The notes beneath the pieces were generated by a model. The model saw nothing but the letters and a program-made list of their open reading frames with translations. It was not told the DNA's origin and ran no database searches. DNA of 64,000 nt, taken from positions 1 through 64,000 of the forward strand of contig CAZXYS010000005.1 of the NCBI GenBank assembly GCA_964645005.1, written 5' to 3'. Source of the stretch: CAZXYS01 sp964645005. Its GTDB lineage: Bacteria; Bacteroidota; Ignavibacteria; Kapaibacteriales; UBA2268. A program made the position numbers and the translations under genes. Positions 26,038 to 34,603 of the stretch are shown here, in pieces. Positions within the stretch are counted from its first letter, which is position 1; each line of letters begins with the position of its first letter.

Positions 26038-27192
26038 ATGGCTTGGGATAATATAACAGATCATGATAGAATAAAGAAAATCCTTCAAAAGGCAATCCTG
26101 GACGATAAAATCCCTAATTCTTACCTGTTCTGGGGCGGCGAGGGTGTAGGCAAAGACGCCCTGGCAATAGAGTTTGCCAAAACTGTCAACTGCGACGATC
26201 CGATCAAAGGTGAAGACACCATCAAAGCCTGCGGTCAGTGCAAAAGCTGCAAGCTTAGCGAAAAGATGCAGAATCCCAACATAGAGTTGATCTTTTCCCT
26301 GCCAGCAGGCAAAACAGCCGATAGCGGCGCCGAAGACCCGCTGCTAAAACTAAGCGACGAGCAGATTAACGCAGTCCGGGAGCAGATCCAGCTTAAAGCG
26401 GAAAATCCTTACCACAGGATCACAATCCCCAGCGCCAACCAGATTAAGATCTCTTCCGTCAGGCATATCCGCAAGAAGCTGATGCTGTCTATCCAAAGAA
26501 AAGGACGGCGCGTGGTTATTATGTCCAACGCTGACGAGATGACCACCGAAGCTTCTAACGCCTTCCTCAAAACGCTGGAAGAGCCGCATGAGAATGTGAC
26601 GATAATTCTAACTACATCTCGTCAGGATCGCATTTTGCCGACTATCCTCTCGCGCTGCCAGCAAATCCACTGCGAGCCAATTCCTGTACAGGAAATTGCT
26701 AATGCCCTCATGGAAAAATATGAAACGGATGAAGTACAGGCTAAACTTGCGGCGGCGTTTTCGCAGGGGTCGTTCACTCGGGCAGTAGAGTTTCTTGACG
26801 AGGATATGCAGCAACTGCGGCACGATGTTGTGGATATGCTCAGGACAGTGCTAAAGAAAAACGTTTACCGCGTGGAACTGCTCGAGAGAATCGACAATCT
26901 GCTAAAATTCAAGGACAGGAAATACATCGAACGGGCTCTGACGCTGCTATCCCTTTGGCTCAAGGACGCTTACACGATGAAACTCGCTGAAAGGAAAAAC
27001 AGGCTGGTAAATTCCGATCAGACGGATACGATAGAAAAATTTATAAGCCATTACGGAAATAGCGATTTCCCTGCAGCATTGACCAAAATCGAGAACAGCC
27101 TTGGGCTTTTGCCGAGAAATGTAAATCAACAATTGATTCTCTTAACACTTTTACTTGACATAAGACAGATTTTTCTTGAAAAAAAGACATAA
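26038..27192 (+). CDS. holB: DNA polymerase III delta prime subunit (clamp loader)
   Basis: A clamp-loader subunit, 384 residues. The P-loop is FWGGEGVGKDAL. Zinc ligands are at VNCDDP and CGQCKSC. The SRC motif lies in TILSRCQQI and the DnaX-like EASNAFLKTLEEPHENV just before it. The P-loop retains the Lys but is more polar than in true ATPases, as in many delta prime proteins. The C-terminal about 150 residues are the oligomerisation domain. It lies 93 bases upstream of ricT, a pairing (holB next to yaaT) conserved in many bacteria. Confidence 0.92.
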   Translation: MAWDNITDHDRIKKILQKAILDDKIPNSYLFWGGEGVGKDALAIEFAKTVNCDDPIKGEDTIKACGQCKSCKLSEKMQNPNIELIFSLPAGKTADSGAEDPLLKLSDEQINAVREQIQLKAENPYHRITIPSANQIKISSVRHIRKKLMLSIQRKGRRVVIMSNADEMTTEASNAFLKTLEEPHENVTIILTTSRQDRILPTILSRCQQIHCEPIPVQEIANALMEKYETDEVQAKLAAAFSQGSFTRAVEFLDEDMQQLRHDVVDMLRTVLKKNVYRVELLERIDNLLKFKDRKYIERALTLLSLWLKDAYTMKLAERKNRLVNSDQTDTIEKFISHYGNSDFPAALTKIENSLGLLPRNVNQQLILLTLLLDIRQIFLEKKT

Positions 27193-27285
27193 TTTTTTAA
27201 TTTTACATAAAAATTTTAAAATATTTAATTATTATTACTCTAAAATATTCATATAAATAAATTTACAAAAAAAATTGGTTTGCAA

Positions 27286-28341
27286 ATGAATACGGAAAAC
27301 GGCAATAAAGAAAATATAAATAGCGTTCAAAATAACGCCGGAAATGAGAAGAAAGAAAACGAACAGAAAATCGAAAATTCCGAACATAAAAACGGCAGCT
27401 ATTTAGAGATACCCGTAGAAACTGAAAATGATATTCCCATAGAGACTTCAATCGTCGAGGTATCTTTCAAAGGCAACCGGCGAGAACTTTACAAAAATGA
27501 TAAGATCGCCGGGTTGAAGCAGACTGATCTGGTTATCGTCGAGGTCGAGAATGGTATTGACGCTGGCATTCTCAGCAACTGCTGCGTGAATACCATCAAC
27601 AAAATAAAAAATCTGCCTGAAGAGGAAATGCCCAAATACAGCGTCCTTCGCAAGGCTACGCAGGAAGACAAAAAGCGCTGCCAGAAAAATGCCGATGAAG
27701 CTGTCGGCGTTGTCGAGAAAGCTCGAGAACTGGTCAACAAGCACAATCTAGATATGAAAATCACCGAAGCCGAATGGCAGTTCGACCGCCAGCGGCTTAC
27801 GATATATTTCACGGCGCCGCAGCGGGTGGACTTCAGAAATCTCGTCAAGGATCTCGCGAAAATGTTCAAAACGAGGATAGAACTTCGCCAGATAAGCAGC
27901 CGCGAAGAAACGCGCCGGCTGGGTTGCGGTATTGGTCCCTGCGGCAAGGAACTATGCTGCACTACATTTATCAACGAATTCTCGCAAGTTACGCTCGACC
28001 ACGCACGGATGCAGCAGCTTTCCAACAATGTTGCCAAGCTCAGCGGCAACTGCGGACGGCTTAAGTGCTGCCTGCTGTTCGAATACCAGACTTATGTCGA
28101 GGCATTCGAAAAATATCCGCCGCTAAATGCTCTCATCGAAACGGAACATGGCACCGCTAAGATAAATAAAGTGGATATCTTCAAGGACAAAACCCACCTG
28201 ATGCTGCTGAACTCGGGCAAGGGTATGACGCTTGACTACAACCAGCTTAAGCGCTATATTGACAAAGGACTTATAACTGTTCCCGAGAACAATGGCAACA
28301 ACGGCAACGGTCAGAATGGCTATAATAACCATCATTCTTAA
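27286..28341 (+). CDS. ricT: PSP1-domain protein RicT (YaaT) homologue
   Basis: A 351-residue PSP1/RicT protein. The Asn/Lys/Glu-rich N-terminal about 50 residues are disordered. The PSP1 core follows, with a conserved Cys cluster GCGIGPCGKELCC ... SGNCGRLKCC around residues 210-265. In Bacillus the homologue binds iron-sulfur clusters with YlbF/YmcA and affects mRNA maturation. The tail is Asn/Gly-rich. The start is ATG 27286, two codons inside an in-frame TTG. It ends 4 bases into yraN, which is convergent. Confidence 0.92.
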   Translation: MNTENGNKENINSVQNNAGNEKKENEQKIENSEHKNGSYLEIPVETENDIPIETSIVEVSFKGNRRELYKNDKIAGLKQTDLVIVEVENGIDAGILSNCCVNTINKIKNLPEEEMPKYSVLRKATQEDKKRCQKNADEAVGVVEKARELVNKHNLDMKITEAEWQFDRQRLTIYFTAPQRVDFRNLVKDLAKMFKTRIELRQISSREETRRLGCGIGPCGKELCCTTFINEFSQVTLDHARMQQLSNNVAKLSGNCGRLKCCLLFEYQTYVEAFEKYPPLNALIETEHGTAKINKVDIFKDKTHLMLLNSGKGMTLDYNQLKRYIDKGLITVPENNGNNGNGQNGYNNHHS

Positions 28342-28721
28342 AACGCGTTCTCTATATGCTGCAACTGCGGTTCACCGCGGGTAAAATCAACCCCAATGAA
28401 ATCGAACCGGCACGGCTGCTCGGTGATCTTATTCACATAAAGATAGCCTTCCGCCACCTTCCTGAGAGTTTTCCTCTTCTTGAAAGTTATAGTTTCCATA
28501 GGCTCGATCGCATCCTTCTTCGCTTTCGAGCGGACTTCCACAAACACAAGGAATTCCTTATCCTTGCAGATAATATCGATTTCTCCAAAATTCCCGAAAT
28601 GGAAATTCCTCTTGACTACTTCATATCCCTTATCCTTGAGATATTTCACTGCTAAATCTTCGGCTTCCGTACCCTTTTTTCGGGTATGCGCCTGCTTCCA
28701 CTCTGATCTGTTATAAGGCAT
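28338..28721 (-). CDS. yraN: YraN family (UPF0102) putative nuclease-fold protein
   Basis: A 127-residue protein: GTEAEDLAVKYLKDKGYEVVKRNF, FGEIDIICKDKEFLVFVEVRSK and an aromatic C-terminal half. The EID...FVEVR pattern is the PD-(D/E)xK arrangement of this family, whose biological role is unresolved (related to Holliday-junction resolvase folds). It overlaps the end of ricT by 4 bases on the other strand. Its own promoter probably lies between 28722 and the preceding propeller gene. Confidence 0.93.
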   Translation of the reverse strand: MPYNRSEWKQAHTRKKGTEAEDLAVKYLKDKGYEVVKRNFHFGNFGEIDIICKDKEFLVFVEVRSKAKKDAIEPMETITFKKRKTLRKVAEGYLYVNKITEQPCRFDFIGVDFTRGEPQLQHIENAF

Positions 28722-28730
28722 CCTTATCCT

Positions 28731-28763
28731 TAGTTTTAAATTTTAAGTTCTAAGTTTTAAATT
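28731..28763. repeat. dispersed repeat family F copy
   Basis: AT-rich element TTTTAAATTTTAAGTTCTAAG between yraN and the beta-propeller gene, matching 8301-8325 and the reverse copies at 17278 and 49516. Confidence 0.55.
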
Positions 28764-30076
28764 TATTTATTAACAATTATTTTGTAGGTTTTTACGTAAT
28801 TGTCGGTTTCAATCCGGCAGTAGTAAGTCCCGGGTGCATATTCGGAACTATCCCAGTAAAAATTGTGCTCACCCAAATTCAGTTCCCCAGAAAAAAGATT
28901 TTCAATAATCTTTCCCTCTACATCAATAATTTTTATATCGACCATGGAAAACTCAGATAAATTAAATTCGATATTTACTTTATTATCTGTTGGATTTGGA
29001 AATAGTGTTGTCTGCTCTGTTGATTTTTCAATCGGAATAGATGTGAAATCCCAGTCTTCTTTAAATAAAGTAAGGTTTGGATCGCTATCGAATAATAAAT
29101 ATCCATTAAGAGGCGAAATAGCCCATGAGCCTCTATAATCTTGATATATCTTAACAATTTCTTTTGTTTGTATGTCCCAAAATTTTAATGAAAAATCATT
29201 TGGGAAATTACCACCAAAACCAAGTATATACTTTGAGTCATTAGAAAATAGTGCAGTAGAAGCCCCACCAGAATGCCGTTCCTTAAAAATCATCTCCCCA
29301 GACTCAATATCCCAGATTCTTATATAGCCGGAGCCGCCTGCGGCAGCTAACATGCTGCCGTCGGGGGATATGGATATGTCCCACGCATAAGAAGATTGAT
29401 AAAATGAATTTACAACATTCCAATCAGGAACAGATAAAACTTTTAAATGTTTATCATCCAGTTGAGAAGGAAGAAAAGCCACTAAATAGCGTCCGTCTTC
29501 TGAGAAATCAACTACTCCGACGGTTTCTCCTTCCCCCGCTGAAAACATTTTATTTACTTCTTCTTTTTCCGTATCCCAAATGACTACCTGATCTATACCC
29601 AGACTTTCAGGAACTATCTTGGGAATGTGAACTGAAAAAGCTAAATACCTTCCGTCCGGACTTAAAATTACGTTCCCCGCTCTGCTCATTTCCTGCAATT
29701 CTCTACCTGTGTCATAAGTTATTGAATCAAGAACATTTCCTGATTCAATATCCACACTATAAACAATAGGACCTTTGTAATAACTTGCAACAGCTATCCT
29801 TTTACTATCAGGGAAAAAATCAAATCTAAGAATAACATTTCCATTGGCAGAATATATCTCATTTATCAATTCACCGTCAGCAGCATCTCTTATACTTACT
29901 TTACCATTATCAGGATTTCTGTATGCTATCATTGATCCGTCAACTGAAAACTGAGCTTCACTGATTGACTCACCCACATACTGCTCCCACACAATCTCCG
30001 GTTCTTCCGCCTGGCTGAAGCAAGCTGCCAACGGCAATAACATTATCGCCGCAGCTATTGAAATGATCTTCTTCAT
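28763..30076 (-). CDS. T9SS-secreted WD40/beta-propeller protein
   Basis: A 437-residue exported protein. The signal peptide is IISIAAAIMLLPLAACFSQ. WD40-like blades follow (ISPDGSMLAAAGGSGYIRIWD and others, about residues 30-340). A C-terminal type IX sorting domain (TEQTTLFPNPTDNKVNIEF ... GTYYCRIETDN) directs secretion across the outer membrane or attachment to it. It is the intact paralogue of the broken gene at 15445-16803. AGAGGGA precedes the ATG. The binding partner is unknown. Confidence 0.88.
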   Translation of the reverse strand: MKKIISIAAAIMLLPLAACFSQAEEPEIVWEQYVGESISEAQFSVDGSMIAYRNPDNGKVSIRDAADGELINEIYSANGNVILRFDFFPDSKRIAVASYYKGPIVYSVDIESGNVLDSITYDTGRELQEMSRAGNVILSPDGRYLAFSVHIPKIVPESLGIDQVVIWDTEKEEVNKMFSAGEGETVGVVDFSEDGRYLVAFLPSQLDDKHLKVLSVPDWNVVNSFYQSSYAWDISISPDGSMLAAAGGSGYIRIWDIESGEMIFKERHSGGASTALFSNDSKYILGFGGNFPNDFSLKFWDIQTKEIVKIYQDYRGSWAISPLNGYLLFDSDPNLTLFKEDWDFTSIPIEKSTEQTTLFPNPTDNKVNIEFNLSEFSMVDIKIIDVEGKIIENLFSGELNLGEHNFYWDSSEYAPGTYYCRIETDNYVKTYKIIVNK

Positions 30077-30200
30077 CTTTGATTTCCCTCTATTTTGGAA
30101 CCACTTTTTATAAGTTAGTTATTTTTATTGAGAAAATCAAGTGGTATTCGGATTATCAGATGTAGAAGTTCTAAAAGTAGGTTAACTCAATCTTTCCCCC

Positions 30201-30230
30201 GACACATCATGTCGTCAAATGCCTTATATT
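30201..30230 (+). promoter_or_regulatory. WYL-island element copy 1: operator-like palindrome plus -10
   Basis: GACACATCATGTCG (30201-30214), ten bases, TATATT (30225-30230) then GCC. The same layout occurs at 33395 and 35614. A C-rich stretch (TCTTTCCCCC) precedes it, as in copy 2. The ATG of the AAA gene follows only 6 bases after TATATT, so the transcript may be leaderless. Confidence 0.65.
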
Positions 30231-30236
30231 GCCATC

Positions 30237-31541
30237 ATGGAAAAGAATAAGTACATAAAACATTTTTTTGAAAAATTCAAGATTGGTAAAATGAATGAAT
30301 TTATTGGCAAGCTGGATTGTTTTAATGTTTTGAAGAAGAAAAAGGTTGCTCTGAGTAAATCCTTGACAGAACCTATGATTTTGCAGGATAATGACCATGA
30401 TAACAAATTTCCCTTTGCCCTATTTTATGACCTGTATAAGGAGTTACCTATCACTTACGCTTATCATGATATGGCTTACTATGATCTTGTTGACGAAGAT
30501 GAAGGCTGCTTTTTCGATCTGCTGCTTTTTCTGAAAAAAATGAAGCAGTATGATCCTGAACCTTGCATCTTGCATCAGAGAATCGTGGAAATAGGTACGA
30601 CAAGTTTAGTGGTCATTGAATTTAAGCCCGGTCTTTTGATTGCCGTCTCGGACATTGTCACCAATAAAGATGTCGAATCCAATGCGAAAAAAATTAAAAA
30701 TTCAAATCTAATGTTCAAGAATTTTGAAATTTTCTACTCTGATGAAAATAAGGATCAACTCGATAAAATTGTCAGCACTGTAAAAGAATGTGCAATAACA
30801 ATCAGGGACCATGAGTATGTTCCGATTGAATTGATCGCATTTAAGCAAAGCTTTATTTTTACAAAAGAAATTGATATTCATGACAAAATAAAGAATATCG
30901 ACGACTACGACCTACATTACAAAGCCGGTTTTTATGATTTTTATAAAAATCTAACAACCGAAATGCAGTCGGATAAGAAAGGTATCGTGTTGTTCCACGG
31001 GCTGCCCGGTACCGGCAAAACTAACCTAATAAGGAACATAGTGAGAGAACTCAAAGACCAAAAGAGATTTTTGTTCCTTCCGCCCAACCAGTTTGAATAT
31101 CTGAGCAATCCGAATTTCATCACTTTTTTGCTTGATGATGCTAAAGAAAAGGAAGATAAGAATATTTGCCTGATTATCGAGGATGCCGAATCACTGCTGC
31201 AGGACAGGTACCAAGAAGACAACTATAATATCTCGACAATCCTGAATATTACCGATGGGCTGCTGAATGATATTTTCAGTTTGCAGGTGATTGCTACATT
31301 CAATATCGAACTAAACAGGATTGATGAAGCTTTGCTGAGGAATGACAGGCTGATAGCAAGGAAAGAATTCGGAAAATTGTCAATTGATGAAGCAAATAGC
31401 CTTATAGAGCATCTGGGAGTTAATACCAGGGCGGAAAAAGAGATGACCCTGGCGGAAATTTACTCGATGGATTTTGACAAGAAGATATTATATCATAATT
31501 TGAAAAATGAGAATAGGAAAGAGAAGCTCGGCTTTTATTGA
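30237..31541 (+). CDS. BCS1-like AAA+ ATPase with unknown N-terminal domain
   Basis: A 434-residue protein. The first about 230 residues match nothing I recognise. The C-terminal half is an AAA+ module: Walker A GLPGTGKTN (near residue 258), Walker B NICLIIEDAESLL, sensor 1 VIATFN, and IDEALLRNDRLIARKEF in the arginine-finger region. This order is reminiscent of BCS1-type AAA proteins. It lies directly behind the shared WYL-island element. ATG 30237 is preferred over ATG 30219 because 30219 falls inside the putative promoter. It is probably an accessory, possibly defence-related ATPase. The function is unknown. Confidence 0.8.
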   Translation: MEKNKYIKHFFEKFKIGKMNEFIGKLDCFNVLKKKKVALSKSLTEPMILQDNDHDNKFPFALFYDLYKELPITYAYHDMAYYDLVDEDEGCFFDLLLFLKKMKQYDPEPCILHQRIVEIGTTSLVVIEFKPGLLIAVSDIVTNKDVESNAKKIKNSNLMFKNFEIFYSDENKDQLDKIVSTVKECAITIRDHEYVPIELIAFKQSFIFTKEIDIHDKIKNIDDYDLHYKAGFYDFYKNLTTEMQSDKKGIVLFHGLPGTGKTNLIRNIVRELKDQKRFLFLPPNQFEYLSNPNFITFLLDDAKEKEDKNICLIIEDAESLLQDRYQEDNYNISTILNITDGLLNDIFSLQVIATFNIELNRIDEALLRNDRLIARKEFGKLSIDEANSLIEHLGVNTRAEKEMTLAEIYSMDFDKKILYHNLKNENRKEKLGFY

Positions 31542-31570
31542 GATGAGAGCCGGTATCAATAAATTATTAA

Positions 31571-31732
31571 TTGACAGAGAAGAACTGGCAATCTATATCC
31601 CGTAATCTGGGCTGGATGACCTTTGAAGACATCATAGAAAAGAGCATAGAATATGATACTTTTGAGAACAGTGAAGTTAAGGATTGGATAGTCGAGTTCT
31701 TTGGGGATAGGAATATGAGAGAAAAAATATAA
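31571..31732 (+). CDS. possible small protein or gene remnant
   Basis: A frame of 53 codons from TTG 31571 (38 from ATG 31616) reads WMTFEDIIEKSIEYDTFENSEVKDW... and looks protein-like. It follows the AAA gene by 29 bases. I do not recognise it. It may be a small partner of the AAA protein or the tail of a decayed gene. The rest of 31542-31993 is AT-rich without further signals. Confidence 0.35.
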   Translation: MTEKNWQSISRNLGWMTFEDIIEKSIEYDTFENSEVKDWIVEFFGDRNMREKI

Positions 31733-31993
31733 AAATTAATTTTTTTAATAAAAAGGTTGTATGGGAGAAACTAATTTGGTAAATTGGTGGAGATTGTGAA
31801 AGATATATTTATTATTCATGATTAAATTAGAGCAATAATAACTACTTAGTATTTCAAAAAGGAGATTATTGTGGACAAAAATTTTTTAATTTTTAATAAC
31901 ATTTGATATAAAGAATGTCTACAAATATATAAATTTAAATAAATTATGAAAATTAATAGTTGAACAAGTATATATAATACAAGTTAATAAGTT

Positions 31994-33298
31994 ATGAAGT
32001 TTTTTAAAAATTTTTTACATAAGATTTTTGGCGCCAAGAATTCGGTAAAAGATGAGCAAACCGAAAAACTGAATTGGATAGTAAGCCGAATCGAAAATTT
32101 ACTAATACAAAGTCAACCTACTAAACATCAGCCTAATTATCCATTACTAAATGACGAGTATAACAACCCCATTAAAAGCTTTAATATACAGAATTCTTCT
32201 TATAGTAGCGAGGTGACTTTTAATCTAATATCTAATGATGAAATCGATGAATCATGGATGCAAATTCCTTTGTCAAAAAATAACAAAAATGATTTTAATC
32301 ACTTATTATTAGGATTGATAGGTGGAAGCTCAAACATAGGAATATATTCTTTAGCGACAAGAGGTCTATATAAAGCTACTGCCGACCCTAAAACTCTAAT
32401 GCAATTATCTTCTGGTGGTGTAGGTTCAGCGGTTACGGAAGGTGGTAAAATAACAGGGCATGCTGGATTTGTTTCTGCGGGTAGTACAATTTTTGTTCCT
32501 TTAGTAGTTTTTCAATTAGCTTCTATTGCAACTGGACAATATTATATGAATACTATTACTAAACAATTAAATACAATCCAACAAAAATTAGACGAAATAT
32601 TAAAGCTCTTTCATATTGAAAGGCAAGCTAAATTGAAAAAATCATTTCAATTACTCAAGGATTTTTCTTCACGAAAAGCTTTTGAAGTAGAAGATTTTGT
32701 ACTTCTAAAACAGATCTTATCTGAATTAGTAGATATAAGAGAGGAATATTACTTAATGTTATCAAATATTAAAGATGATTATTTTCAAGAAGGCTTATCT
32801 CATATATCTTCTAAAAAAATAGCTCAGAAATTATCAGAAAATTTTGAAAAATCAGGTTTCTTTTATAAACTTAATAGTTCATTAACAGCAGATGAAATGT
32901 ATCATTTAGGTAAAATGATTGAATTTTACATGAATTTATGTTCAAAAGACCCAAGTATTAATAGAATCAACAGAATAAATGAAATTTCTGATGAAATCAG
33001 ATCTTACAAAAACCAAGACTTTATGTATATAAAAACAAAGAAAATTTACTCGCAAATAAAGAAAAACCTCATTGCAAGATTAAATGAAGCAAGAGACAAT
33101 GCTATTTTTAAAGAACAAGAAATAAAAGATATGATAAAATCATATAAAAATATGTTTGATAAATTTGAAAAAGAAAAAAACAAAAGATTTAAATCATTAA
33201 ATGATAAATATTTAGAAATTACACGCCCATTAGAAAAGAAAAATGAAATTTTAATTGATAATCGCAATGAATCACCAGTTCTTTATATAAAGTCTTAA
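31994..33298 (+). CDS. unknown protein with glycine-rich hydrophobic hairpin between coiled coils
   Basis: A 434-residue protein, not recognised. Residues about 100-115 (LLLGLIGGSSNIGIY) and 140-185 (a Gly/Ala-rich stretch leading into FVPLVVFQLASIATGQYYM) form two hydrophobic segments. The rest is Lys/Glu-rich helix likely to form coiled coils (190-300 and 330-415). This helical-body-with-hydrophobic-hairpin plan occurs in pore-forming and membrane-remodelling proteins, but that is analogy only. Base composition is clearly more AT-rich than the housekeeping genes, suggesting transfer. It has no WYL-island element of its own. Confidence 0.6.
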   Translation: MKFFKNFLHKIFGAKNSVKDEQTEKLNWIVSRIENLLIQSQPTKHQPNYPLLNDEYNNPIKSFNIQNSSYSSEVTFNLISNDEIDESWMQIPLSKNNKNDFNHLLLGLIGGSSNIGIYSLATRGLYKATADPKTLMQLSSGGVGSAVTEGGKITGHAGFVSAGSTIFVPLVVFQLASIATGQYYMNTITKQLNTIQQKLDEILKLFHIERQAKLKKSFQLLKDFSSRKAFEVEDFVLLKQILSELVDIREEYYLMLSNIKDDYFQEGLSHISSKKIAQKLSENFEKSGFFYKLNSSLTADEMYHLGKMIEFYMNLCSKDPSINRINRINEISDEIRSYKNQDFMYIKTKKIYSQIKKNLIARLNEARDNAIFKEQEIKDMIKSYKNMFDKFEKEKNKRFKSLNDKYLEITRPLEKKNEILIDNRNESPVLYIKS

Positions 33299-33394
33299 TA
33301 AATATTTTTAAAGTTCAGAATAATCTCATTATATAAAACTGCGATTGTACAGTATATATTTGAAAAATTCTTTATTTTAGCTTATTCTCCCCCC

Positions 33395-33426
33395 GCCACA
33401 TCATGTCGCCATCCTCTTTATATTTG
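33395..33426 (+). promoter_or_regulatory. WYL-island element copy 2: operator-like palindrome plus -10
   Basis: GCCACATCATGTCG (33395-33408), ten bases, TATATTTG (33419-33426). TATATTTG is a perfect Bacteroidota -7 element. The C-rich lead (CTCCCCCC) matches copy 1. The gene start is 30 bases downstream, behind a good ribosome site. Confidence 0.7.
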
Positions 33427-33456
33427 CAATATTAGCAATTATTGAGGAGGCGAAAA

Positions 33457-34032
33457 ATGCTGCCATTAGCAAGAATAATTTACGAGCGGATCGGCAATGA
33501 CAAAAACAAGCGTCATGAGCTGATAAAAGCGCTTGGTTACACGAATCTGCGGAAAGGCGACCACGCTTTGAACGAGCTTATTCTCGGCAGATACGATGCA
33601 GAGATTATCGGGAAATTAAGGCAGGCTCTCGATGTGGATGAAAAAGAGTTTGAGGAAGCGCTCAGGAAGAATAACGCTATCTTGGAAATTGAGCGGAAAA
33701 TTAAAAAAGCCGAGGAAGAAGCATATCTCAGACGCACTTTCGAACCCAATATCGAGATTAAAACCGAAAAACGGAAAGTTAAAGGCTTTATACATGGGGT
33801 CGGGCTGCTCGCTTTCACCAAAACCAAACTCGACAGCGATATTTTGAACCAGCCGATCGAAGAGCAATTGCGCTATATCAAGTCCCTTATAACCGATAGA
33901 TACTCTGATTACAATGAATATCATCGCTATTACGAGTCTCTCGGCGCCATCGTATCGGTCAAATATCACTTTTCTTACGACTACTTTGTAGAATTTGATT
34001 ACCAAACTTTTATTAATGATTTCGATGAATAA
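33457..34032 (+). CDS. unknown protein with possible N-terminal helix-turn-helix
   Basis: A 191-residue protein, not recognised as a known family. The N-terminal about 60 residues (LARIIYERIGNDKNKRHELIKALG ... LDVDEKEFEEAL) look like a Cro/C1-style helix-turn-helix with a short charged coiled coil after it. The C-terminal part is acidic and aromatic (YHRYYESLGAIVSVKYHFSYDYF). ATG 33457 is fixed by GAGGAGG 6 bases upstream. It is first of a two-gene unit driven by the WYL-island element and is followed by the 34154 gene after 121 bases. Confidence 0.65.
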   Translation: MLPLARIIYERIGNDKNKRHELIKALGYTNLRKGDHALNELILGRYDAEIIGKLRQALDVDEKEFEEALRKNNAILEIERKIKKAEEEAYLRRTFEPNIEIKTEKRKVKGFIHGVGLLAFTKTKLDSDILNQPIEEQLRYIKSLITDRYSDYNEYHRYYESLGAIVSVKYHFSYDYFVEFDYQTFINDFDE

Positions 34033-34054
34033 AAGTAAACGAATTGAAAACAGC

Positions 34055-34100
34055 AACCTTTAACCTTTAACCTTTAACCTTTAACCGTTTACCGTTAGCC
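34055..34100. repeat. heptamer array (AACCTTT/AACCGTT)n
   Basis: Four AACCTTT units are followed by AACCGTT and TACCGTT, ending AGCC. It is the second locus of the heptamer family, between the two unknown genes at 33457 and 34154. Confidence 0.7.
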
Positions 34101-34153
34101 TGTTTTATAGTTAACATAGTTTATTAAAATTAAATTTAAAAAGTCAATTGCTT

Positions 34154-34603
34154 ATGAAAATTTACTTACACCCCGCATATTGGATTGCGCCGGACGGCAC
34201 GGCTTATCCCGTTACCAGGCACATCGATTTCATGGGAAGGCAGCCGGATTTGTTCGGCTTGTCCAGAGAGAGCTATATCGCCTGCTTCCGCAAGCACAAC
34301 GAAAAGCCCGGTTTCGAGGGAAAAGCACGGAAAGAGCTTTTCATCGAGGCTTTCAAACAGGGATGGATAAGAGTAAGGCATTATATCAATCGCGGCTGGA
34401 CTGTCGAATTGTACAGGCTTGATGATAAAAGCAGAGAAAATCTGTCCGGATGGGCTCGGCTGGTCATGGATAACAAAGATAAACACGATGAATTCCTGAA
34501 CTATGCAGAGATGCATATCGTAAAAGATTCTCTGGCTGGAGCGCCGCTGCAGGACTGGCTTATAATCACCAACCTGCAGTCCATGCGCAATTACAAAATG
34601 TAA
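34154..34603 (+). CDS. unknown conserved-looking protein
   Basis: A 149-residue, mixed alpha/beta, Trp- and Tyr-rich protein (YLHPAYWIAPDGTAYPVTRHID at the start, LQDWLIITNLQSMRNYKM at the end). Not recognised. The PDG-YPV pattern and length do not match a family I know. ATG 34154 is preferred over TTG 34148. No ribosome site is evident. It ends exactly where the convergent WYL gene ends, so the pair of unknown genes and the regulator form a compact unit. Confidence 0.65.
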   Translation: MKIYLHPAYWIAPDGTAYPVTRHIDFMGRQPDLFGLSRESYIACFRKHNEKPGFEGKARKELFIEAFKQGWIRVRHYINRGWTVELYRLDDKSRENLSGWARLVMDNKDKHDEFLNYAEMHIVKDSLAGAPLQDWLIITNLQSMRNYKM

